The notes below the pieces were generated by a model that did no database searches, had not been told where the DNA came from, and was given only the letters and a program-made list of their open reading frames with translations. A stretch of DNA of 9,205 nucleotides from Nitrospira sp. (GTDB taxonomy: Bacteria; Nitrospirota; Thermodesulfovibrionia; Thermodesulfovibrionales; SM23-35). Each line of letters opens with the position of its first letter. Position 1 is the stretch's first letter. The translations under genes were made by a program, and so were the position numbers. Where the stretch lies: the NCBI GenBank assembly GCA_016873595.1, contig VGWZ01000069.1:1-9205 (forward strand), read 5' to 3'. Positions 1 to 5,518 of the stretch are shown piece after piece.

Positions 1-409
1 TTATGATTTTATCGCCAGCCTTTATTCCAGCCTTATAAGCTGGGGTATCCTCTATAGGAGCAATCACTGTCAGCGCACCATCTTTTATTCCTATCTGGAT
101 TCCGAGACCTCCAAACTCTCCCTTTGTTTCAACCTGCATCTCCTTGTACATTTCAGGTGTCATAAAACCTGAATGGGGGTCAAGGGAGTTCAGCATCCCC
201 TTAATCGCACCATAGACGAGGTCCTTGGGTTTTATATCTTCTACATAGTTCTTCCTGACAAGGGACAGTGTTTCTGTAAAGACTTTGAGTTCCTCATATC
301 CCTCCGCTGCTGCGCCCACGCTGGTTATAGACCATCTCCCGACGAGAATACCTGTAGACGCGATAATAAAAATAAGAACCACTATCAAGGTTATCTTTTT
401 CTTGGTCAT
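1..409 (-). CDS. ctpA: S41 family carboxy-terminal processing protease, 5' part (runs off left edge)
   Basis: This is the first 136 codons of a C-terminal processing (Prc/CtpA-type) serine protease, which cleaves periplasmic or secreted proteins at their C-termini. Seen: the start MTKKKITLIVVL opens a single hydrophobic segment (about residues 6-24), so the protein is a signal peptide or membrane anchor followed by a periplasmic body. Residues 80-92 (GMLNSLDPHSGFM) and 97-107 (ending GEFGGLGIQIG) are the family's typical words before and at the start of the PDZ domain, and the PDZ domain is under way at the window edge (DTPAYKAGIKAGDKI). The Ser-Lys catalytic part lies outside the window. The start ATG at 409 follows a GGAGG at 424-420 with a 10-nt gap. 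Only 20 bp separate it from the EnvC-like gene, so it should be the last or a late gene of the ftsEX operon. The family call is firm; the substrate is unknown. Confidence 0.92.
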   Translation of the reverse strand, partial: MTKKKITLIVVLIFIIASTGILVGRWSITSVGAAAEGYEELKVFTETLSLVRKNYVEDIKPKDLVYGAIKGMLNSLDPHSGFMTPEMYKEMQVETKGEFGGLGIQIGIKDGALTVIAPIEDTPAYKAGIKAGDKII

Positions 410-429
410 TTTGTTTTATCCTCCAAAAT

Positions 430-1629
430 TTATCTCTTTCTCAGCCATTGTAATGGATCGAGGGCCTTACCTTTATATCGCACTTCAAAATAAAGGCCCG
501 GCACATTCAGGATACCTGAATTCCCTACCCGTCCAATTGTCTGTCCAATAGTTATTATATCTCCTACCTTTGAAAAAATCTCTGAAAGGCTTCCATAGAG
601 CGTGTGATACCCGGCTCCGTGGTTTACAATCACGAGTTGTCCATAGCCCTTGAACCACTCTGCAAAAACTACCTTGCCACTATGTACTGCTTTTGTAATG
701 AGATCATTGTCTGTCTTTATGTATATGCCACTTCTGAATATAGATGTATTAAACTGTGGATCCTTTTGAGAACCGTACGGGATTGCCACTTTTCCGTCAA
801 CAGGCCAGGGAAGTTTCCCTTTAAGTACCGAGAAACCCTTTGCATGGTAGGTATCTATCTGCTCTGTCTCTTTTCTTATAATTTCAAGAATTCTTTTTGA
901 AGACTCTTTTAACTCCTTCAACATCTTTGCATAAGAAGCTTCCTCTTTTCTTACAGATGCGAGTAACATTTCTTTTTCCTTCTTCTTTTCTACAAGGGCT
1001 TTTTCCTCATGCTTCACTTTCTCCTGATTTTTCTTGAGTTCCGCCTTGAGCACCATGAGCTGCTTCTCTTTCTCATGAAGGTCCTTCAGGTTGTCTTCAT
1101 AGGTGTTCAGCACCTTGTGTTCATAGGTTGTAATATAGTGCAGGTATTTCCACCTTCTCATAAGTTGAGAGATGTCATCAGTACTCGAAAGTAACATCAC
1201 GATGTCCCCGGAGTGTCTGTATTTCTGCATAGCCCTGAGTTTTCTCTTGATCCACTCCTTTCTCTTTTCGATATTACTTCTGGTAAGAGAAATCTCAGCC
1301 TCTACCTGTGATATCTTTGACTCTGTATTTGCGAGCTTCTTCCTGTATTTCCTGAGTTCAGCCTCTACTTGGCTTATTTCTCTATTGGCTTTTTCAATAT
1401 CAGAAAGGATCGAACGTTCACGACTTTTTACCTTGTCAAGTTTTTCTTTGTGTGTCTTTATATCTTTCTGTATTTTCTGATATTCTTCTTCCGGTGAAGC
1501 AGCATAACAATATGACGCAAAGGGCAAGGAGCAAAGGGCAAGGAGCAAAGGACAAAAGGCTAAGAAATAAAGTGCGATATTCCTTATGCTCTTTGCTCTA
1601 TGCTCTCTACTCTGTACTCCGCGCTCCAT
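430..1629 (-). CDS. EnvC-like murein hydrolase activator (coiled coil plus degenerate LytM/M23 domain)
   Basis: This is a 399-residue exported protein that should act in the periplasm with FtsEX to switch on cell-wall amidases. Seen: a long signal peptide (about residues 1-43, ending CYA before ASPEEE), charged coiled-coil helices over roughly 46-125 and 165-260, and a C-terminal LytM/M23 domain at about 272-399. Against the canonical active site (HxxxD, then a His in the YxHLS region, then HxH) the positions read R299, Y303, S347, G378 and Y380, so all zinc ligands and catalytic histidines are gone. E. coli EnvC is degenerate in the same way and is a non-enzymatic activator; the same role is inferred here. 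ATG 1629 lies 2 nt after the ftsX stop and has only a weak AGGA 13 nt upstream, but no other start keeps the signal peptide. The signal peptide is built from an unusual inverted repeat (see that entry). Confidence 0.9.
   Translation of the reverse strand: MERGVQSREHRAKSIRNIALYFLAFCPLLLALCSLPFASYCYAASPEEEYQKIQKDIKTHKEKLDKVKSRERSILSDIEKANREISQVEAELRKYRKKLANTESKISQVEAEISLTRSNIEKRKEWIKRKLRAMQKYRHSGDIVMLLSSTDDISQLMRRWKYLHYITTYEHKVLNTYEDNLKDLHEKEKQLMVLKAELKKNQEKVKHEEKALVEKKKEKEMLLASVRKEEASYAKMLKELKESSKRILEIIRKETEQIDTYHAKGFSVLKGKLPWPVDGKVAIPYGSQKDPQFNTSIFRSGIYIKTDNDLITKAVHSGKVVFAEWFKGYGQLVIVNHGAGYHTLYGSLSEIFSKVGDIITIGQTIGRVGNSGILNVPGLYFEVRYKGKALDPLQWLRKR
1517..1627. repeat. Inverted short-period repeat inside the signal peptide region of the EnvC-like gene
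   Basis: On the plus strand GCAAAGGGCAAGGA is repeated exactly at 1517-1530 and 1531-1544, with a degenerate third copy to about 1559. The facing arm at about 1582-1627 is made of pyrimidine-rich units such as GCTCTTTGCTCTATGCTC, so GAGCAAAG-type words in one arm face CTTTGCTC in the other. The repeat covers codons 1 to about 38 of the EnvC-like gene. The 14-bp period is not a multiple of three, so successive units are read in different frames, all giving hydrophobic residues on the minus strand. Confidence 0.7.
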
Positions 1630-1631
1630 GC

Positions 1632-2504
1632 TTAGTATCTGATCCTACCGATTGCGATTGCAGCACCTGCTATCCCGAGGGAGAGCCCTATAGGGGGAAG
1701 AAGAAAAGATATATTAGCCGGGAAGATGAGTGCATTGAAGATGGGGATAGTATGACTGAGCCTGAAAATGACGATGTAATACACCAACAAAATACCTAAA
1801 AGACTTAAAAGACCCCCACTCAATCCGATAAAAGCACCTTCTATGATAAAGGGTGCTCTTATAAATCCTTTGGTGGCTCCGAGAAGCTTGTAGGTTTCTA
1901 TTTCTTCTTTTTTTCTGTAAAAGAGTATCTTCACTGTGCTGTAGCAGACAAAGATCACACTTGCAGACATTATCATAATAAAGAGTATGCCGATAGTTTT
2001 CACACCGGTTTTAATAGAAGATATGGCGAATAAGAATTTTTCTCCGTATTCAACATCATCGACTCCTTTTGTCTCCCTTAATCTTGTTGAAAGTTGTTGT
2101 GCGGTCTCAGTACCCACTGCCTCTTTTTTAAGCTTTATCTCTATTGAATCAGGAAGGGGATTCTCTTCAAGGCCCTCAAGCACGTGATCTGTGCCCTTTA
2201 ACATCGTTTTAAGTTCTTTCAGTGCCTGATCCTTTGGAATATACTTCACCGATTCTACCGCATGCTCTTTCTTGAGAGTATTCATTATGTTTTCTACTTC
2301 TCCTCCTGAAAGCTTATCTTTCAGATAAAGCATCATCGAAAATCTCTCAGGAAGCTTTTGGGTTGCAACATCAACATTGTAGACAGACAGAACGGTAAGT
2401 GCAGTAATAAGGAGACTTGCTGCGATTGCCAAAATGGAAAGAAGATTTATCCACTTTTCATGTAATATGCTCCTGAGTGCGAGCCTGAATGCGAAGGTGG
2501 CCAT
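1632..2504 (-). CDS. ftsX: Cell division ABC transporter permease FtsX
   Basis: FtsX is the membrane subunit of the FtsEX complex, which sits at the division septum and passes an ATP-driven conformational signal to periplasmic hydrolase activators. Seen: 290 residues, the usual family length, with a cytoplasmic N-terminus, a membrane segment at about 20-42, a periplasmic domain at about 45-168 containing the typical word EENPLPDS (123-120 region), and three further membrane segments near 172-198, 223-248 and 266-288. The cytoplasmic loop RKKEEIETYKLLGAT (197-211) is the conserved FtsX/MacB-type motif that contacts the ATPase. The ATG follows the ftsE stop with no gap (TAAATG), and a GAGGAA at 2519-2514 inside ftsE serves as its ribosome-binding site, so the two genes are translationally linked. 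The EnvC-like gene begins 2 nt downstream. The large periplasmic domain is where an EnvC-type coiled coil would dock (family knowledge). Confidence 0.96.
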   Translation of the reverse strand: MATFAFRLALRSILHEKWINLLSILAIAASLLITALTVLSVYNVDVATQKLPERFSMMLYLKDKLSGGEVENIMNTLKKEHAVESVKYIPKDQALKELKTMLKGTDHVLEGLEENPLPDSIEIKLKKEAVGTETAQQLSTRLRETKGVDDVEYGEKFLFAISSIKTGVKTIGILFIMIMSASVIFVCYSTVKILFYRKKEEIETYKLLGATKGFIRAPFIIEGAFIGLSGGLLSLLGILLVYYIVIFRLSHTIPIFNALIFPANISFLLPPIGLSLGIAGAAIAIGRIRY

Positions 2505-3167
2505 TTAACCACGTTCCTCACTGACAAGGTTGCCGTTGTCCAGTTTGAGTACCCTTCTCCCTGTATCCCGGAAAAGTTCTCTGTTATGTGTTGCAATAAT
2601 GATTGTGGTGCCGGTTGCGTTAATATTTTTAAATGTCCTCATGATACCTGCTGATGTATCAGGGTCAACATTACCTGTTGGCTCATCAGCAAGAAGAACT
2701 GTAGGTTCAGAAACAATTGCCCTTGCGATCACAACCCTCTGTTGCTCTCCACCGGATAAGGTATCCGGGTAATAATCTGCCTTATGCCTCAGATTTACTG
2801 TTTTAAGTGCATCGAATACCCGCGTCTTCACATCTTTATCATTTATTCCTCTTATCCTGAGAGCAAGTGCAATATTCTCAAATACATTCCTGTTATTCAG
2901 GAGCCTGAAATCCTGGAACACAAACCCGATCTTTCGTCTTAATAAGGGTATTTCTGATTCTTTCAGTGTATTGAGTTCCCGACTATCTATTGAAATAGTC
3001 CCTTCATCAGGTTTCTCTGAAAGATATATTAACTTGAGCAGCGTTGTTTTCCCTGACCCACTTAGCCCTGTGATAAATGCCATCTCCCCTTTTTCGATGG
3101 AAAAGGTTATATTCCTTAAGGCTGTCTGAGTATCATAGTGTTTTGATACGTTCTCGAAGTTTATCAT
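2505..3167 (-). CDS. ftsE: Cell division ATP-binding protein FtsE
   Basis: FtsE is the cytoplasmic ATPase of the FtsEX division complex. Seen: 220 residues, standard length, with every ABC motif intact: Walker A GLSGSGKTT (34-42), Q-loop FVFQD with Q85, signature LSGGEQQR (137-144), Walker B VLLADEPTG (157-165) with catalytic E162, and H-loop H194 in IIATHN. The N-terminus MINFENVSKHY matches the normal FtsE start, so ATG 3167 is taken as correct. That ATG has no recognisable Shine-Dalgarno sequence, because a short-unit inverted repeat abuts it upstream. It is the first gene of the division cluster ftsE-ftsX-envC-like-ctpA and is separated by 82 bp from the transketolase C-terminal gene, so it could be read through from there or from its own weak promoter at about 3210-3238. 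The simpler alternative of a LolD- or MacB-type ATPase is excluded by the adjacent ftsX. Confidence 0.96.
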   Translation of the reverse strand: MINFENVSKHYDTQTALRNITFSIEKGEMAFITGLSGSGKTTLLKLIYLSEKPDEGTISIDSRELNTLKESEIPLLRRKIGFVFQDFRLLNNRNVFENIALALRIRGINDKDVKTRVFDALKTVNLRHKADYYPDTLSGGEQQRVVIARAIVSEPTVLLADEPTGNVDPDTSAGIMRTFKNINATGTTIIIATHNRELFRDTGRRVLKLDNGNLVSEERG

Positions 3168-3173
3168 ACGTTT

Positions 3174-3248
3174 AGTAACAAGTAACGAGTTAATAAAACA
3201 ATAAAGAATATTTTATGTTCTTTACCTATACCTTTTAACTTGTTACTT
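3174..3248. repeat. Short-unit inverted repeat between transketolase and ftsE
   Basis: The left arm has three degenerate 7-bp units (AGTAACA, AGTAACG, AGTTAAT at 3174-3194). The right arm, TTTTAACTTGTTACTT at 3233-3248, is the reverse complement of 3180-3195 at 14 of 16 positions, with a 37-nt AT-rich spacer. It fills nearly the whole 82-bp gap and stops 6 bp before the ftsE start codon. It could form a long hairpin in the transketolase-ftsE transcript and so affect read-through or ftsE translation (inference). There is no T-run of the kind that makes a strong terminator. Its architecture resembles the repeat inside the EnvC-like gene. Confidence 0.65.
3210..3238 (-). promoter_or_regulatory. 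ftsE: Candidate weak promoter for ftsE
   Basis: On the minus strand TTAAAA (3238-3233, 4 of 6 to the sigma-70 -35 consensus) and TAAAAT (3215-3210, 5 of 6 to -10) are separated by 17 nt, which would give a leader of roughly 35 nt to the ftsE ATG. The stretch is AT-rich, so a chance match is quite possible. The -35 hexamer lies inside the right arm of the inverted repeat. Confidence 0.28.
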
Positions 3249-3249
3249 C

Positions 3250-4236
3250 TCATTTCTTTAGTGCCTCTTTGACTGTTTCCACAATATCATCTGCAGTAAG
3301 GCCATAAAGTTTTAATAATTCCTCTGGCTTTCCAGAACAACCAAACGAGTCCTTTATCCCGATCCTTCTCACCTGAACAAGAAAGTTTTCAGATAGAAAT
3401 TCGCTTACCGCACTTCCCAGACCACCTATAATCGAATGCTCTTCGGCTGTGACAATGAGCCTGCATGACCTGGCAGCGTTGAGTAACGTCCCGGTATCGA
3501 GAGGTTTTACAGTAGACATATTGATTACGCCAGCATCTATGCCAGAATCGTTAAGAATTCTTGCAGCCTCAATCGCAATGGATACCATAATCCCCATCGC
3601 CACTATATTTGCATCCCTGCCTATATGAAATGGATAAGCCTTTCCTATCTTAAATTCATACTCAGCAGGCATCACTGCGGGAACTTTAGCCCTCCCGAGC
3701 CTCACATACACAGGACCATAAAAATCTGCGATCGCATTTATAACCTGCATTGTCTCATAACCATCAGAAGGGACAATGACAGTCATATTCGGGAGAACCC
3801 TCATAAGTGCAATATCCTCTGTTGATTGATGTGATGCACCGTCTTCTCCAACAGTAATACCACCATGACTTGCAATAAGTTTCACATTGAGATTCGAGTA
3901 ACACACTGTCTGTCTTATTTGCTCCCACGCCCTTCCTGTCTCAAAGACCGCAAAGGTCGATGCAAAGGGAATTTTTCCTGAAAGTGCCAGTCCGCTTGCA
4001 GTGCCAATCATATCCTGTTCAGCGATCCCAATATTGTAGAAACGGTCAGGAAATGCCTTTGCAAACTTCCCTGTCTTTGTCGAGCCTGAGAGATCTGCAT
4101 CAAGGACTACAATGTTATCTCTCTTTTTACCAAGTTCAAGAAGTGTCTCTCCATAGGCATCTCTTGTTGCCATTGATTTCCCGACTATGCTCTGCCGTCC
4201 TTCTCTTGTATCCTTGACTATTTCACCCATTGCCAT
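3250..4236 (-). CDS. Transketolase, C-terminal subunit
   Basis: This is the second half of a split transketolase, a thiamine-diphosphate enzyme that moves two-carbon ketol units between sugar phosphates in the non-oxidative pentose phosphate pathway. Seen: about 328 residues covering the pyrimidine-binding domain, with the catalytic glutamate E73 in NIGIAEQDMIG that activates the cofactor, the HGGITVGEDGASHQS loop typical of this subunit, and a C-terminal domain with VITAEEHS-like (VTAEEHSIIGGLGSAV) and GIKDSFGCSG motifs. The gene overlaps the end of the N-terminal subunit. Three in-frame starts are possible: TTG 4239, ATG 4236 and ATG 4230. AAGGAA at 4246-4241 lies 4 nt before ATG 4236 and 10 nt before ATG 4230; 4236 was chosen, but 4230 is nearly as good. 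The overlap implies translational coupling, as expected for two chains of one enzyme. A DXP-synthase-like identity is unlikely because of the split layout and the partner gene. Confidence 0.93.
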   Translation of the reverse strand: MAMGEIVKDTREGRQSIVGKSMATRDAYGETLLELGKKRDNIVVLDADLSGSTKTGKFAKAFPDRFYNIGIAEQDMIGTASGLALSGKIPFASTFAVFETGRAWEQIRQTVCYSNLNVKLIASHGGITVGEDGASHQSTEDIALMRVLPNMTVIVPSDGYETMQVINAIADFYGPVYVRLGRAKVPAVMPAEYEFKIGKAYPFHIGRDANIVAMGIMVSIAIEAARILNDSGIDAGVINMSTVKPLDTGTLLNAARSCRLIVTAEEHSIIGGLGSAVSEFLSENFLVQVRRIGIKDSFGCSGKPEELLKLYGLTADDIVETVKEALKK

Positions 4237-5050
4237 CAAGTTCCTTCAATGCCATTTCAAGTTCATCACGAGTAGGTGCGATCCCATGATACTCAACTTT
4301 ACCTTCAAAAAAAGAAACACCTTTCCCTTTAACCGTGTGGGCGAGGATTACGCTTGGCCTTCCTTTGACTGTTTCTGCCTCATCAAAGGCATTGAGTATT
4401 GCTTCCATATCATGACCATCAATATCAATCACATTCCATCCAAAGGCGCTCCATTTAGAGGCAACAGGCTCTATAGCCTTCACTTTTGATACAGGGCCAT
4501 CTATCTGGAGGCCGTTGAGGTCTATTATTGCACATACGTTGTCAAGCTTGTAATGTGCTGCGGTCATTGCAGCCTCCCAGACCTGACCTTCTTGTGTTTC
4601 ACCATCGCCTAAAAGACAATATACCCTTGAATTGAGATTGTCTATTTTCAGTCCAATCGCAATTCCATTTGAAACAGAGAGCCCCTGTCCAAGAGAACCG
4701 GTTGAGATCTCAACACCCGGAAGGGTTTTTGAACAAGGATGGCCCTGAAGAGGACTGCCTATTTTACGAAGTGTCTTAAGCAGCAAGGTATCGAAATAAC
4801 CTGTCAGAGCTAACACAACATAAAGCAACGGCGCTGCATGTCCTTTTGACAGGATAAATCTGTCTCTTTCTCTCCAGTTTGGGACATCCGGTCTGTGACG
4901 CATCTTGTAAAAATAAAGTGCGGTCACCACATCAGCTGCTGAAAGTGAACCCCCTGTATGGCCTGAGCCTGCTTCCGTGAGCATCTTTAGTATCTCAATC
5001 CTTACCCTCTTTGCCTGTTGTTTCAGAAAGGCAGTGTCTCTCTTGTCCAT
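4223..5050 (-). CDS. Transketolase, N-terminal subunit
   Basis: This is the first half of the split transketolase, binding the thiamine-diphosphate pyrophosphate and Mg2+. Seen: 275 residues, the normal length of this subunit. H31 in GSGHTGG, H71 in LSKGHAA and H104 in QGHP match the conserved substrate/cofactor histidines. The ThDP-binding motif begins at GDG (148-150), includes E154, and closes with N179 in DLNG. The end of the chain carries the H-x-VKGKGV word before the C-terminal helix. ATG 5050 comes 3 nt after the stop of the preceding small gene (TAG TAA ATG), with an AGGAG 11 nt upstream inside that gene, so the three genes form one operon. Split transketolases of this kind occur in archaea and in many anaerobic bacteria (family knowledge). 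No odd residues were seen. Confidence 0.95.
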   Translation of the reverse strand: MDKRDTAFLKQQAKRVRIEILKMLTEAGSGHTGGSLSAADVVTALYFYKMRHRPDVPNWRERDRFILSKGHAAPLLYVVLALTGYFDTLLLKTLRKIGSPLQGHPCSKTLPGVEISTGSLGQGLSVSNGIAIGLKIDNLNSRVYCLLGDGETQEGQVWEAAMTAAHYKLDNVCAIIDLNGLQIDGPVSKVKAIEPVASKWSAFGWNVIDIDGHDMEAILNAFDEAETVKGRPSVILAHTVKGKGVSFFEGKVEYHGIAPTRDELEMALKELDGNG

Positions 5051-5053
5051 TTA

Positions 5054-5344
5054 CTAATGAGCTCCTGCTTTTTTAGTATCTTCAGGTTTTTCTGCGCTCG
5101 TATATTTTCCTGAGAGTAGTTCTTTTATCATACTTCTGTGTTGTTCTTTCATCAGCTTTCCGACTTTCTCTTTATAATCAGACCTCTCCAAAATATGTGC
5201 GTAGCTGGTCTTTTTGGATGCGAGGATTGCACCCTGCGAATAGAGAAGTGTCACCACTACAGGATTCTTTATTCCGTTATCCTCTGTCTGGATGTGGTAT
5301 GTTGTCCCTTTGTATGATATGTTGGTATTGTATCCACCAAGCAT
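5054..5344 (-). CDS. Conserved small protein of unknown function
   Basis: The product is a 96-residue soluble protein with no signal peptide or membrane segment. Its N-terminal part, with words such as NTNISYKGTTYHIQTEDNG and VVVTLLYSQGAILASKKTSY, looks like a compact antiparallel beta domain. The C-terminal part, about residues 55-80, is a charged helix (ERSDYKEKVGKLMKEQHRSM), followed by a Lys/Glu-rich tail. I recall similar small proteins in Nitrospirota and deltaproteobacteria, but no function is known to me. The reading frame is open further upstream to an ATG at 5452, but that extension encodes an atypical stretch across a probable promoter (TATAAT at 5387-5382) and a tandem repeat, so ATG 5344 is preferred; its ribosome-binding site is weak. 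It is the first gene of the transketolase operon, 3 nt before the next start. Confidence 0.72.
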   Translation of the reverse strand: MLGGYNTNISYKGTTYHIQTEDNGIKNPVVVTLLYSQGAILASKKTSYAHILERSDYKEKVGKLMKEQHRSMIKELLSGKYTSAEKPEDTKKAGAH

Positions 5345-5381
5345 TTTCTTAATTGTCTCAATAGTTTTTAGACTATTTTTA

Positions 5382-5410
5382 ATTATATATACCACGGGCA
5401 AAAAAAGGAA
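5382..5410 (-). promoter_or_regulatory. Candidate promoter for the small protein-transketolase operon
   Basis: A perfect -10 hexamer TATAAT lies at 5387-5382 on the minus strand. At a 17-nt spacing the -35 position (5410-5405) reads TTCCTT, a poor match. Transcription would start near 5375, about 30 nt before ATG 5344. The weak -35 together with the direct repeats at 5426-5457 just upstream would suit an activator-dependent promoter, but that is inference. Confidence 0.4.
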
Positions 5411-5425
5411 GGGGGCAGTTGTGCG

Positions 5426-5457
5426 CGTGATGTCTATCAATCGTGATGTCAATCAAT
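5426..5457. repeat. Two tandem 16-bp direct repeats upstream of the transketolase operon
   Basis: CGTGATGTCTATCAAT (5426-5441) is followed without a gap by CGTGATGTCAATCAAT (5442-5457), 15 of 16 identical. They lie in the divergent intergenic region, about 50-80 bp upstream of the predicted minus-strand transcription start, a usual position for activator sites. No regulator was identified. Confidence 0.7.
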
Positions 5458-5484
5458 AATGAGGGTAGAAAGAATTTGAATCAC

Positions 5485-5518
5485 AAAGGTATAATGCCTT
5501 TAAAGGTATAATGCCTTT
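5485..5518 (+). repeat. Perfect 17-bp tandem duplication carrying a ribosome-binding site and start codon
   Basis: AAAGGTATAATGCCTTT occurs twice in direct succession, at 5485-5501 and 5502-5518. Each copy has a 5-bp dyad (AAAGG/CCTTT), a TATAAT word and an ATG 4 nt after AAAGG. The second copy provides ATG 5511, the likely start of the iron-sulfur protein. The first provides ATG 5494 in another frame, opening a five-codon frame that stops at TAA 5509-5511 and shares bases with ATG 5511. The duplication is exact, so it is recent or maintained. Confidence 0.8.

Noticed and set aside
1009..1480. Plus-strand frames with strings of Leu/Phe, resembling small membrane proteins
   Set aside because: They are the complement of the Lys/Glu-rich coiled coil of the EnvC-like gene, which yields hydrophobic residues when read in antisense.
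1517..1559. Tandem GCAAAGG-type units as a CRISPR array
   Set aside because: Units are contiguous with no unique spacers and lie inside a coding sequence.
4237..4239. TTG 4239 as start of the transketolase C-terminal subunit
   Set aside because: It lies only 1 nt after the AAGGAA, too close, and ATG 4236 and 4230 follow directly.
5345..5452. N-terminal extension of the small protein to ATG 5452
   Set aside because: It runs through a perfect TATAAT and the tandem 16-bp repeats and reads as unrelated, partly hydrophobic sequence; the conserved domain starts at ATG 5344.
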